Part shown: positions 39,198 to 47,899 of the stretch, one piece after another
How positions within the stretch are numbered: position 1 is the first letter of the stretch
How the letters are laid out: each line of letters starts with the position of its first letter
Assembly (NCBI GenBank): GCA_030706015.1
Contig: JAUZPI010000010.1
Span: 19,164 to 83,163 of the forward strand
DNA from: Bacillota bacterium
GTDB lineage: Bacteria > Bacillota > Clostridia > Clostridiales > Clostridiaceae
Reading direction: 5' to 3'
Length of the DNA stretch: 64,000 nucleotides
Notes under the pieces: generated by a model
What the model saw: only the letters and a program-made list of their open reading frames with translations
Told to the model about the DNA's origin: nothing
The model's database searches: none
Program-made: the position numbers and the translations under genes

Positions 39198-40112
39198 ATG
39201 AAGAATGAACTAATTTTTGACATAGAAAAAGAATTAGATGGTACCAAGATAAGGGAATACCTTAGAAAAAAGGAGTTTTCCACCAGATTTATAAGATCCG
39301 CTGCAGGAGATAAAAGAATAAGGGTTAACGGTAAAATTGCAAAGTTATCATATGTTTTAAGAGAAGCTGACAAACTACAAATTCAAGTAAGCAAAGTTGA
39401 AGATCAAAATATTGAACCAGAGAAAATAGATATTGAAGTAGTATACGAAGATGAAGATGTAATAGTTATAAATAAACCTCCTGGAATAGTAGTCCATCCC
39501 ACTAAGAGCTACCCAAGTGGAACTTTGGCTAATGGTATTCTTTATTATTTTAGAGAAAAGGGAGAAAATTGCATTGTTCGCTTAGTTAGTAGATTAGATA
39601 TGGATACTTCAGGACTCATATTAGTAGCTAAAAATCAGTTTTCGCATATGTCTCTGGCTAGAGATATGCAAAGTGAAACCTTTAAAAAAGGTTATCTTGC
39701 CATTACTCATAACAATTCAGAAAATCATGGCTTTAAAGAGTCATCAGGTACAATAGATTTGCCTATTTATAGGCCTGGTGATGGAGAGATAATAAGAGTA
39801 ATTGATGATAGAGGACAGAGAAGTATAACCCATTATGAAGTCCTAGAGACTTATGAAGAGGGTCAGTTATTAAAATTAATGCTAGAAACAGGAAGAACTC
39901 ATCAAATCAGAGTGCATCTTAGTTACCTAGGTCATCCAATTTATGGTGACGCATTATATGGAAAAGAAGAGCAGCAATATATAAAAAGGCAGGCGCTTCA
40001 CGCATATATGCTCCACTTTCCTCATCCTAGAACTAGGGAAGTAGTTAAGCTGGAAACAGATCTACCTCAAGATATGAAGGTTTTGATTACTAATTTAAAG
40101 GATATAAAATAG
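39198..40112 (+). CDS. RluA-family pseudouridine synthase
   Basis: A 304-residue RNA modification enzyme with an N-terminal S4 domain (about 15-75) and a catalytic domain: the active Asp is in VSRLDMDTSGLILVAKN, followed by GRTHQIRVHLSYLGHPIYGD. The target (23S rRNA or tRNA) cannot be assigned. It starts 3 bases after ridA. Confidence 0.92.
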   Translation: MKNELIFDIEKELDGTKIREYLRKKEFSTRFIRSAAGDKRIRVNGKIAKLSYVLREADKLQIQVSKVEDQNIEPEKIDIEVVYEDEDVIVINKPPGIVVHPTKSYPSGTLANGILYYFREKGENCIVRLVSRLDMDTSGLILVAKNQFSHMSLARDMQSETFKKGYLAITHNNSENHGFKESSGTIDLPIYRPGDGEIIRVIDDRGQRSITHYEVLETYEEGQLLKLMLETGRTHQIRVHLSYLGHPIYGDALYGKEEQQYIKRQALHAYMLHFPHPRTREVVKLETDLPQDMKVLITNLKDIK

Positions 40113-40113
40113 A

Positions 40114-40142
40114 AAAGCATACTGCCTCGCGCAGTATGCTTT
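40114..40142. terminator. Bidirectional terminator
   Basis: AAAGCATACTGC and GCAGTATGCTTT form a perfect 12-bp stem with a 5-nt loop, serving the pseudouridine synthase on the plus strand and the carboxypeptidase on the minus strand. The T tract is better on the minus strand. Confidence 0.8.
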
Positions 40143-41430
40143 AACTATTTCTCCTCTGAAAATTATATATTCTCTTTCGTTTGTTTTTTCTTCTTTTTGC
40201 TACAAGCCATATTCGTACAGCTAACAGAATAATTACACCTAATAGAATTAATATTGGTAAATTAAATTTATTAGTCGTAGGGTTATTAAGGTTAACTGAT
40301 TTTATTGCAGATTCATTGCTGATGCCTGCAGCAAGCTTTAGAACGCCAATTTTTTTGCCATTCATTGTTACATTGGTATCTAAAAGTATGTCACCTTTGC
40401 TAAAGGTCTTTTTAGTTATATCCTGTTGATTCACATTATATTGAGGTGAATCTTTTGAGTTCTTCTCAGTTACATAAAAGAAATTATCGGAAGCCACTAA
40501 AGGAATAGTTGTATTTCCTACCTTGTATTCAGAAACTTTATCACCTTTTTTAAATAAGGTTTTCAATTCATAGTGAGAAAATCCATAATCGAACAGAGCT
40601 CTGGCATCATTAAATCCATTATCTTTACTATGCACAAGAGCTACTACTAATCTTTGGCCATTTCTTACCGCAGTAGCAACATAAGAATGCATAGATTGTA
40701 CAGTATAACCAGTCTTACCGCCATCGCAGCCTTCATAGTAATAGGATTTGAAATTTTTATTTGCCAATTTATTTTCATTCCACAGACTTCTGTCTAATTG
40801 TGATTTTTTTGCATCAGATTTATTAGTGGGCTCAATATTATATGTAGCAGTTGTAGCTATTTGGGTATATTCAGGATGCTTTGCAAGTTCTCTCATAATT
40901 AAAGCCAAATCTCGTGCACTGGTTTTATGATCCTTGTCATATAAACCATTTGGGTTTTGAAAATGAGTATCTGTGCATCCAAGCTCAGCTGCTCTCTTAT
41001 TCATTAATTCAGCAAATTTCTCAGTGGAACCACTAATATGAACAGCAAGTGCAACTGCCGCATCGTTAGCTGAACGTAATAATAAAGCATATAGTAAATC
41101 TTTTACCTTAATCTGTTCCTCGTTATCTAAAACAATGCTGTTTCCATCCAGTAAAGCTAAGTTCTTAGAAGTAAAATCCTTTGGAGTTGTAACGACATCA
41201 TCAAGTTTGCAATTTTCAAAAGTTAACAATGCTGTCATTGTCTTTGTAGTTGATGCTGGTGGATAAGCGTCATCCATGTTTTTAGAATAAAGTATTTCAC
41301 CAGTTGCAGCATCCATTAATACTGCACTATCTGCAACAACATTTATTTTATCTTCTGCTGCATCTACTTTCAGCGGAATGTTTACTATCATTAGTATAAA
41401 TATTAGTAAAATAGAAAAAAGTTTTTTCAT
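40141..41430 (-). CDS. D-alanyl-D-alanine carboxypeptidase (DacF-like)
   Basis: A 429-residue secreted, low-molecular-mass PBP trimming pentapeptides. The signal peptide is KLFSILLIFILMIVNIPLKVDA, the catalytic STTK is in PPASTTKTMTALL, SAN in RSANDAAVALA, and KTG in GGKTGYT. The C-terminal Dac domain is followed by a membrane segment (FNLPILILLGVIILLAVRIW) and a basic tail, so it is anchored at the C-terminus. ATG 41430 after AAGGGGGT is preferred to an upstream ATG at 41454. Confidence 0.94.
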   Translation of the reverse strand: MKKLFSILLIFILMIVNIPLKVDAAEDKINVVADSAVLMDAATGEILYSKNMDDAYPPASTTKTMTALLTFENCKLDDVVTTPKDFTSKNLALLDGNSIVLDNEEQIKVKDLLYALLLRSANDAAVALAVHISGSTEKFAELMNKRAAELGCTDTHFQNPNGLYDKDHKTSARDLALIMRELAKHPEYTQIATTATYNIEPTNKSDAKKSQLDRSLWNENKLANKNFKSYYYEGCDGGKTGYTVQSMHSYVATAVRNGQRLVVALVHSKDNGFNDARALFDYGFSHYELKTLFKKGDKVSEYKVGNTTIPLVASDNFFYVTEKNSKDSPQYNVNQQDITKKTFSKGDILLDTNVTMNGKKIGVLKLAAGISNESAIKSVNLNNPTTNKFNLPILILLGVIILLAVRIWLVAKRRKNKRKRIYNFQRRNS

Positions 41431-41570
41431 GTTTACCCCCTTAATATTTTTCATGTAATCAACTTTTGTTAATTATAAGCAGGTGTTTATACAGTATAAT
41501 GTGGCAGCAAATTAGAGGCGTTATGCTGCTTAAAATTTTAAATCACATTATTTAAATGCCAAACTAAATA

Positions 41571-41596
41571 TTAGGTGGGATATTAATCCCACCTAA
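41571..41596. repeat. 11-bp perfect palindrome between divergent dac and comEA
   Basis: TTAGGTGGGAT (41571-41581), ATTA, ATCCCACCTAA (41586-41596). No convincing T run follows in either direction, and the two genes diverge, so it is more likely an operator or RNA hairpin in a 5' leader than a terminator. The rest of the roughly 300-base gap shows nothing clear. Confidence 0.5.
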
Positions 41597-41730
41597 CTAA
41601 AGTTCTACATTACGTCTCTAGTATATCAGAAAAGATTATAAATGGCAAAATAAATAGTGTGTAACCTTTATAATTTTGGTCAATAATTATGATATTTAAT
41701 CAAGATATTAAAATTGAGGGGTTATAAGCA

Positions 41731-42372
41731 ATGGAAATTAGAAAAAAGATTATTGGATCACTATTATTAATTCTTGCGTTTGGAATATGTCTTATAATTG
41801 GATATAATTTTTCAAAGGTAAATAGTGATAATAAAGGTAGCGATATATTCGTTGAGGATAAAAAGATTGCTGCAACTCAAGATAATACTACTAAAGAAAC
41901 AGCTGGAGCTTCGGAGGATACTTATAAAAAGATACATGTATATGTAAGGGGGGCGGTAAAAAAACAAAGTCCGTATTCTATAGAAATCAGTGCTGGAAGT
42001 TTATATGAGGATGCAATTAAGCAGGCAGGCGGTCCCAGTGATGAGGCTGATCTAGATTCACCACTATATACACCACAAAAAAAATTAAAGGATGAGGATA
42101 TAGTTTATGTGCCTCGAAAGGGGGAAAATATATCAGGTAACAATAGTGTATCAAGTATAAGTCAATCTAATCCAAGTAGTAAGTTAAATATTAATTCAGC
42201 TACTGAAGAGGAGATTGTTGCAAAAAAGATTTCAAGAATAGGTAAAGCTACAGCTGCCAAGATTGTAAAGTACAGAAATGAACATGGAAATATAAAGGAT
42301 ATTGAGGATTTAAAGAAGGCTATTGGTCCCAAAACAGCAGAAAATATGGCTGATTATATTAGCTTTAACTAA
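41731..42372 (+). CDS. comEA: ComEA-like helix-hairpin-helix DNA-binding protein
   Basis: A 213-residue membrane-anchored receptor for transforming DNA. The N-terminal membrane segment is at about 7-26, an SLBB-type domain at about 68-125 (KIHVYVRGAVKKQSPYSIEI), and two helix-hairpin-helix motifs at the C-terminus (KLNINSATEEEIVAK; GPKTAENMADYI). In Bacillus it lies beside comEC; here comEC is about 9 kb away. Confidence 0.88.
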   Translation: MEIRKKIIGSLLLILAFGICLIIGYNFSKVNSDNKGSDIFVEDKKIAATQDNTTKETAGASEDTYKKIHVYVRGAVKKQSPYSIEISAGSLYEDAIKQAGGPSDEADLDSPLYTPQKKLKDEDIVYVPRKGENISGNNSVSSISQSNPSSKLNINSATEEEIVAKKISRIGKATAAKIVKYRNEHGNIKDIEDLKKAIGPKTAENMADYISFN

Positions 42373-42451
42373 TTAGGCTATTTTCGCTAATTTTAATTGA
42401 TTTTTGATACATTTATATAGTATGATGATGTTAGTACATAAGATGTATATT

Positions 42452-42470
42452 TTATGCACTAAGTGCATAA
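42452..42470. repeat. 19-bp palindrome upstream of argG
   Basis: TTATGCACT, A, AGTGCATAA: a perfect 9-bp inverted repeat about a single base. It looks like a dimeric repressor site, but no promoter is obvious next to it. Confidence 0.4.
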
Positions 42471-42577
42471 TTATATATTCCTATAGTTTTGCGTCAATTT
42501 AATAGACTTTATATTGCTAAGGACTAGCCTATAATATATAAGTTTTTAAATATTTATTATAAATTTACATAAGATAA

Positions 42578-42626
42578 TAAATACTAATAAAAATCTATTG
42601 CATATTTATTAGTATTTATGTATAAT
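42578..42626 (+). promoter_or_regulatory. argG promoter overlapped by an inverted repeat (candidate ArgR operator)
   Basis: TTGCAT (42598-42603) and TATAAT (42621-42626) with a 17-base spacer. A perfect 14-bp inverted repeat, arms 42578-42591 and 42605-42618, surrounds the -35 box; the right arm fills the spacer. The AT-rich arms resemble arginine repressor boxes. Confidence 0.55.
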
Positions 42627-42663
42627 TATAAACAATAAGTTAAGAGATAGGGAGATGTAAATT

Positions 42664-43866
42664 ATGAAAGAAAAAGTTGTGTTAGCATATTCAGGTGGAT
42701 TAGACACCTCTATAATAATACCTTGGTTAAAAGAAAATTACGATGTAGAAGTTATAGCTGCGTGTATGGATGTCGGACAAGGCGATGACATGGAAAAGGT
42801 AAGAGAAAAGGCTATAAACTCCGGAGCTTCAAAGATTTATGTAGAAGATTTAAAAGAAGAATTTGTAACTAATTATTTATTCAATGCAATAAAGGCAAAT
42901 GCTGTATATGAAGATAAATACTTGCTTGGAACGTCTCTTGCAAGACCTTCAATGGGGAAAAGATTGGTGGAAATAGCACATGCTGAAGGTGCAAAATATA
43001 TATGTCATGGATGTACAGGTAAAGGTAACGACCAGGTACGTTTCGAAGTTTCAATAGCTTCTTTTGATCCTACTATAAAGATAATTGCACCATGGAGATT
43101 ATGGGATATTAAATCAAGAGAAGATGCTATCGATTATGCTGCCGCTAAAGGAGTAGAAGTTCCTGTAACAAAGAAAAAGATATATTCAATGGATAAGAAT
43201 TTATGGCATTTAAGCCATGAGGGCGGAGACTTAGAAGATTTAAGAAATGAACATAAAAGAGAGATGTACCAAATGGTAGTTCCTCCAGAACAGGCAAAAG
43301 ATGAACCAACATATGTTGAAATATACTTCGACAAAGGTATACCAACTAAGGTTGATGGTAAGGAAATATCACCAGTTGAAATCATTGAAGTGTTAAATAA
43401 AATAGCTGGAGAAAATGGTGTTGGAGTTATTGATATCATAGAAAACAGACTTGTAGGAATGAAATCAAGAGGGGTTTATGAAACACCTGCTGGAACTGTT
43501 TTATATGAAGCTCATAAAATACTTGAAAGTGCTACAATAGACAAACAAACAATGCACTTCAAACAAACAATTGCTCAACAATATGGAGAGTTAGTATATA
43601 ATGGACTATGGTTTACTCAATTAAGAGAAGCTTTAGATGCTTTTGTTAGTGTTACTCAAGAAAATGTTACTGGTTCAGTAAAATTAAAACTTTACAAAGG
43701 AAACGTGACAACTGCAGGAGTAGATACACCATATGCTTTATATGACGAATCAATATCTTCATTTGGAGCAAGTGAACTTTATGATCATAAGGATTCAGAA
43801 GGCTTTATAAATTTATTTGGTTTACCTAGCAAAATAGGTGCAATGGTAAGAAATAAGACTAAGTAA
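42664..43866 (+). CDS. argG: Argininosuccinate synthase
   Basis: A 400-residue ATP-dependent ligase joining citrulline and aspartate. The N-terminal PP-motif [15 protein letters not shown], the block [17 protein letters not shown], the motif [15 protein letters not shown] and [15 protein letters not shown] are conserved. The length is normal. Its promoter is overlapped by an inverted repeat, and argH follows after a hairpin. Confidence 0.97.
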   Translation: MKEKVVLAYSGGLDTSIIIPWLKENYDVEVIAACMDVGQGDDMEKVREKAINSGASKIYVEDLKEEFVTNYLFNAIKANAVYEDKYLLGTSLARPSMGKRLVEIAHAEGAKYICHGCTGKGNDQVRFEVSIASFDPTIKIIAPWRLWDIKSREDAIDYAAAKGVEVPVTKKKIYSMDKNLWHLSHEGGDLEDLRNEHKREMYQMVVPPEQAKDEPTYVEIYFDKGIPTKVDGKEISPVEIIEVLNKIAGENGVGVIDIIENRLVGMKSRGVYETPAGTVLYEAHKILESATIDKQTMHFKQTIAQQYGELVYNGLWFTQLREALDAFVSVTQENVTGSVKLKLYKGNVTTAGVDTPYALYDESISSFGASELYDHKDSEGFINLFGLPSKIGAMVRNKTK

Positions 43867-43873
43867 TAATATA

Positions 43874-43900
43874 ATCCCTCAACGTTTTTTGTTGAGGGAT
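43874..43900 (+). terminator. Hairpin between argG and argH
   Basis: ATCCCTCAAC and GTTGAGGGAT form a perfect 10-bp stem with a GTTTTTT loop. No T run follows, so it may be a processing or partial termination site rather than a full stop. Confidence 0.6.
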
Positions 43901-43960
43901 GAATTGTTATATAGGACCAAGTGATTCTACAAAAATTTGAAGAAAAGAGGTTAGTGCTGC

Positions 43961-45274
43961 ATGAAATTATGGGGCGGAAGATTTAAAGGTGAAGAAAATA
44001 AACTAATGGAAGACTTCAATAGTTCATTAGGTTTCGATAAAAGATTGTATAATGAAGACATAATTGGAAGTAAAGCCCATGTTAAGATGCTTACTAAGTG
44101 TAATATATTAACTGAAGATGAATGCAAACTTATAATATCTGGTTTAGATTCAATTCTGAAGGATATCAACGAAGGTAACTTAGTAATAGAAGGTGACTAT
44201 GAAGATATTCATAGTTTTGTAGAGACAAATCTTATTAAAAGAATTGGCGATGTTGGCAAGAAGCTTCATACTGCAAGAAGCAGAAATGACCAAGTTGCAG
44301 TTGATATGAGACTTTATGCTAAGAAAAAAGCAATAGAAGTATGTGAATGCATAGATGAATTAGAAGAGGTTATCAAGAATTTAGCAGATGAAAACCATGT
44401 AATAATGCCTGGATATACTCACTTACAAAGAGCACAAGTTGTTACATTTAAGCACCATTTAATGGCATACTTCAGCATGTTTAAAAGAGATAAGAATAGA
44501 TTAGTTAACGCTATAGAGGTAATGGATGAGAGTCCTCTTGGCTGCTGCGCTCTAGCTGGTACAACTTATGAAACTGATAGAGAATTTACAGCAAAGGAAC
44601 TTGGATTCAAAAAGCCAGTAGACAATTTTATGGATGGTGTTAGTGACAGAGATTATTTACTAGAACTTATGTCTGATTTCTCCATATTAATGATGCATTT
44701 AAGCAGATTAAGTGAAGAATTAATATTATGGAGCAGTAAGGAATTTGATTTTATTCAAATGGGTGATGAATTTTCAACAGGAAGTAGTATAATGCCTCAA
44801 AAGAAGAATCCAGATGCTGCTGAGCTTATTCGTGGTAAGACTGGCAGAGTTTACGGATCGCTTATGTCACTGCTTACTACTATGAAAGGTCTTCCATTAG
44901 CTTATAACAAGGATATGCAAGAGGATAAGGAACAGTTCTTTGATGCCTTTGATACGGTTTTAAGCTGTCTGAAAATTATGGCAGGTATGTTATCTACTTT
45001 GACAGTTAAAAAAGAAAGCATGCTTAAATCCGTTAAAGCAGGTTTCTTAAATGCAACAGAAGTTGCGGATTATTTAGTTGGAAAAGGAATGCCATTTAGA
45101 GATGCTCACGGAGTTGTTGGATCAATAGTAATATATTGCGAAGATAACAACACTGCTATTGAAGACTTAAGCATGGATGAGCTTAAGAAATTCAGTGATT
45201 TATTTACTGAGGATATCTATAGCTTTATAGATTACAATAATACCCTAAACAGAGGCATAAAAAAATTGATCTAA
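43961..45274 (+). CDS. argH: Argininosuccinate lyase
   Basis: A 437-residue homotetrameric lyase giving arginine and fumarate. It begins MKLWGGRFKGEENKLM, contains the HTARSRNDQVAVDMRLY segment, and carries the superfamily signature GSSIMPQKKNPD with the catalytic Ser loop. The start ATG follows GAGG. It completes arginine synthesis together with argG. Confidence 0.97.
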   Translation: MKLWGGRFKGEENKLMEDFNSSLGFDKRLYNEDIIGSKAHVKMLTKCNILTEDECKLIISGLDSILKDINEGNLVIEGDYEDIHSFVETNLIKRIGDVGKKLHTARSRNDQVAVDMRLYAKKKAIEVCECIDELEEVIKNLADENHVIMPGYTHLQRAQVVTFKHHLMAYFSMFKRDKNRLVNAIEVMDESPLGCCALAGTTYETDREFTAKELGFKKPVDNFMDGVSDRDYLLELMSDFSILMMHLSRLSEELILWSSKEFDFIQMGDEFSTGSSIMPQKKNPDAAELIRGKTGRVYGSLMSLLTTMKGLPLAYNKDMQEDKEQFFDAFDTVLSCLKIMAGMLSTLTVKKESMLKSVKAGFLNATEVADYLVGKGMPFRDAHGVVGSIVIYCEDNNTAIEDLSMDELKKFSDLFTEDIYSFIDYNNTLNRGIKKLI

Positions 45275-45319
45275 ACAAATAATCTCTCTCGACCTGAGGT
45301 CGAGAGAGATTATTTGTTT
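45273..45319. terminator. Long bidirectional terminator between argH and the amylase
   Basis: A 22-bp perfect stem (arms 45273-45294 and 45298-45319) closed by TGA, with AAACAAAT and ATTTGTTT ends. It overlaps both stop codons. Confidence 0.85.
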
Positions 45320-46991
45320 ATTTGTGTATCCATATAGAGTGAGAGCCTGGATTAACAGCAAATTCACCAAAACCAGAATCATTAATTGTAATTTCTTTTT
45401 TTATATTGCCTGTACAATCATAAAATGTTTTGCCAGAGTGCTGCTTTCCGACATACATATGTTTTGTGGAATTAGTGCCATTTGTTATAAGCGCTGCTAA
45501 ACCAGAACTATCATGAAGGTCATCCCCTTCCCTAGTCCAACCGATACAATGATAATCATCAAAGTAATCATGCTGTAAACCGTATGCATAATCCCTTCTG
45601 ACTTTAATTATTACATCCAAAATATCCTTAAGCGGCGGCTGATTTTTGAAAGGTATACCATAGTAGTCACCATAAAAGATACAAGGCAATCCATTCATTC
45701 TGGTTAATATAAAGGTATATGCCAGTGGTTTAAACCAAGGCTGAACCCAAGACTCTAAAGATTGTCCTGGCTCAGTATCATGATTATCAACAAAGGTTAC
45801 TGCTTTGTCAGGAATAGCACTCATAAGAGTATTTTCTGATAGCTTTCTCATATCAAATTTATTATAGGAATTGGAGGCATTTGCAAAATTATAATGAAGT
45901 GGGACATCAAACAGCGATATTAGATTATCTGTATGATTTATATAATTAATTAATTTATTAATATCACCACTCCAATATTCACCAACAGTAAATAGTTCTT
46001 TTGGTGAGTAGGATTTTAATTCTTTCAGCCAATTTTTAAAGAAGCTGAATTTTATATGCTTTACAGCATCGAGTCTAAATCCATCCGCATCAGTGGTATC
46101 CAAATACCATTTACCCCAATTCAAGAGTTCGTCTATTACTTCTTCGTTATTCATATTAAGATCAGCATGCATTAAATAATCAAAATTACCAAACTCATTA
46201 TCTACGTCAGGAGTCCAATGTTTAACTACATCGCAGAACTTAAAAATAGAATTTTCCTTTGTTCGGTTGTCCCAATCAACACCTGAGAAATGTGACCAGT
46301 TCCATTTAAAGCTGGAATACTTATCCCCCCTAGCAGTATAATTAAATTGAGTCCATGCCTCAATTTGGAGGGGTCTTCCTATTTCTATATTTCTATTATT
46401 TCGTTCAACTCTAATGGCATTTACTATTTCAGTGTCGTCAGCTCCAGCCTTATGATCAAGAACAATATCTGCATAAACCTTCATTGAATACTTATGAACT
46501 TCTTTTATAGCTTCTAAATACTGCTGCTTTGTACCGTATTTTGTTGGGATAGAGGATTTTTGATTAAATTCACCTAAATCATATAAATCATAAGCGCCAT
46601 AACCTACATCATGTATTCCAGCTTCTCCTTTGTATGCGGGAGGAAGCCAGAGGGCTGTTATTCCTATTGAGGATAGTCTATTAGCATCTTCTTTTAATCT
46701 TAGCCATAAATTGCCCTCTGGGGGCAAATACCATTCAAAATACTGCATAAGGGTAGAATTCCTTGGGGTAGAATCCATAGGTGGATATATATCTTTATTT
46801 CCTTCACTTATCTCCTTTGGAACAATATTTTTAGAGAAACTATCCCTAATTTCTTCAATATCCTTATGATTAATATTTACGTGCAAATCATCTTTTGGCG
46901 TAGTTTTTTCATTACTTTTCTTAAATCTTTTTTTGATATTTTTCAGCAAATCAGCTATATTCTCTATGATCTTTTTAAAAAAATTATTCAT
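45318..46991 (-). CDS. Alpha-amylase, GH13 (subfamily 5-like), no signal peptide
   Basis: A 557-residue liquefying-type alpha-amylase. The catalytic barrel starts near residue 80 (TLMQYFEWYLPPEGNLWLRL), with nucleophile Asp in DGFRLDAVKHI, acid/base Glu in VGEYWSGD and the third Asp in FVDNHDTEPG. The 75 residues before it form a Lys-rich amphipathic helix and a charged linker, with no cleavable signal peptide, so the enzyme is probably intracellular and may act on storage polysaccharide. ATG 46991 lies 9 nt from AGAGGTG; GTG 47003 overlaps the SD. Confidence 0.9.
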   Translation of the reverse strand: MNNFFKKIIENIADLLKNIKKRFKKSNEKTTPKDDLHVNINHKDIEEIRDSFSKNIVPKEISEGNKDIYPPMDSTPRNSTLMQYFEWYLPPEGNLWLRLKEDANRLSSIGITALWLPPAYKGEAGIHDVGYGAYDLYDLGEFNQKSSIPTKYGTKQQYLEAIKEVHKYSMKVYADIVLDHKAGADDTEIVNAIRVERNNRNIEIGRPLQIEAWTQFNYTARGDKYSSFKWNWSHFSGVDWDNRTKENSIFKFCDVVKHWTPDVDNEFGNFDYLMHADLNMNNEEVIDELLNWGKWYLDTTDADGFRLDAVKHIKFSFFKNWLKELKSYSPKELFTVGEYWSGDINKLINYINHTDNLISLFDVPLHYNFANASNSYNKFDMRKLSENTLMSAIPDKAVTFVDNHDTEPGQSLESWVQPWFKPLAYTFILTRMNGLPCIFYGDYYGIPFKNQPPLKDILDVIIKVRRDYAYGLQHDYFDDYHCIGWTREGDDLHDSSGLAALITNGTNSTKHMYVGKQHSGKTFYDCTGNIKKEITINDSGFGEFAVNPGSHSIWIHK

Positions 46992-47173
46992 AATGCGAAA
47001 CACCTCTAGTTTAATGTTAATTTTACATAATAATTTTAATTTACATATTTTTATATTTCAATACTTGAAAATATGCATAAATTCAAGATGAAGAAAAAAA
47101 TATCACTGATTTTTGCAATAATTAACTGTTAACTCGGTTTATAAACTAAGTAAAAATCTTGATTTTTATTAGC

Positions 47174-47202
47174 TTGATTAAAGTATTGTGTTATATTATA
47201 AT
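47174..47202 (+). promoter_or_regulatory. Promoter of the guanylate-kinase-like gene
   Basis: TTGATT (47174-47179) and TATAAT (47197-47202) with a 17-base spacer, 32 bases before the start. Confidence 0.6.
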
Positions 47203-47234
47203 TACTTAACAATAAACAAATTAAGGTGATAAAA

Positions 47235-47768
47235 TTGAAAAAGATATTTTTAATTATTGGACAATCTGGAAGTGGTAAATCTACTATCTGTGAAAGCCTT
47301 GAAAAGAAATACGGCTATAAATTATTAAGATCATATACCACTAGAAAACCCAGATATGAAGGAGAAGAAGGGCATATTTTCATTACAAAAGAAAAATATG
47401 AGCTGGATAAATCAGCTGGAAGAGTTATTGCTCATGTGTATTATGATAACAATCACTACTATACAACAAGAGATATACTGAAACAATCTGATTTATATAT
47501 AGTGGAGAAAGCTGGGGTTGAGTACCTAAAAAAAGAAATAAATGATATAAAATTTATTGTAATTTTAATTACAGCAGAAGAAAAATTAAGAATACATCGA
47601 ATGAAAAATCGTGGAAATAATGATGAAGAAATAGCTAGCCGCATTCAACGAGATAAAAATTTATTTAAAGACATATCCTACAATTACATAATTGAAAATA
47701 TAGACCTAACAAGGAGTATTAGAACTATAAAAGATATAATTTCCATGGAAGAGTATAGACATATTTAG
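47235..47768 (+). CDS. Divergent guanylate-kinase-like protein
   Basis: A 177-residue P-loop protein. The Walker A GQSGSGKST and the GMP-loop pattern SYTTRKPRYEGEEGHIF are guanylate-kinase-like, but the following region (IAHVYYDNNHYYTTRDIL) lacks the usual E-x-x-GxxYGT pattern, and the VxLDIDVQG strand reads LYIVEKAG. It may act on another nucleotide or not be a true Gmk. TTG 47235 is preferred because AAGGTGAT is well spaced; GTG 47226 overlaps that SD. It is a lone gene ahead of the P-type-like gene. Confidence 0.7.
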   Translation: MKKIFLIIGQSGSGKSTICESLEKKYGYKLLRSYTTRKPRYEGEEGHIFITKEKYELDKSAGRVIAHVYYDNNHYYTTRDILKQSDLYIVEKAGVEYLKKEINDIKFIVILITAEEKLRIHRMKNRGNNDEEIASRIQRDKNLFKDISYNYIIENIDLTRSIRTIKDIISMEEYRHI

Positions 47769-47899
47769 TAAGACTTTGGCTGAAATGGTTAAAGTCTTTT
47801 TATACTAATACGAATATAATATTGATTAGCATATTGTAGTTTGTGCTTTTATAGGAATAATATATATGTGCTTATGCAATTATGCATGGAGGTATTGTT

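Noticed and set aside
42373..42663. T-box leader before argG
   Set aside because: There is no T-box core (GGGTGGNACCGCG-like) and argG is not a usual target; the inverted repeat near the promoter explains the region better.
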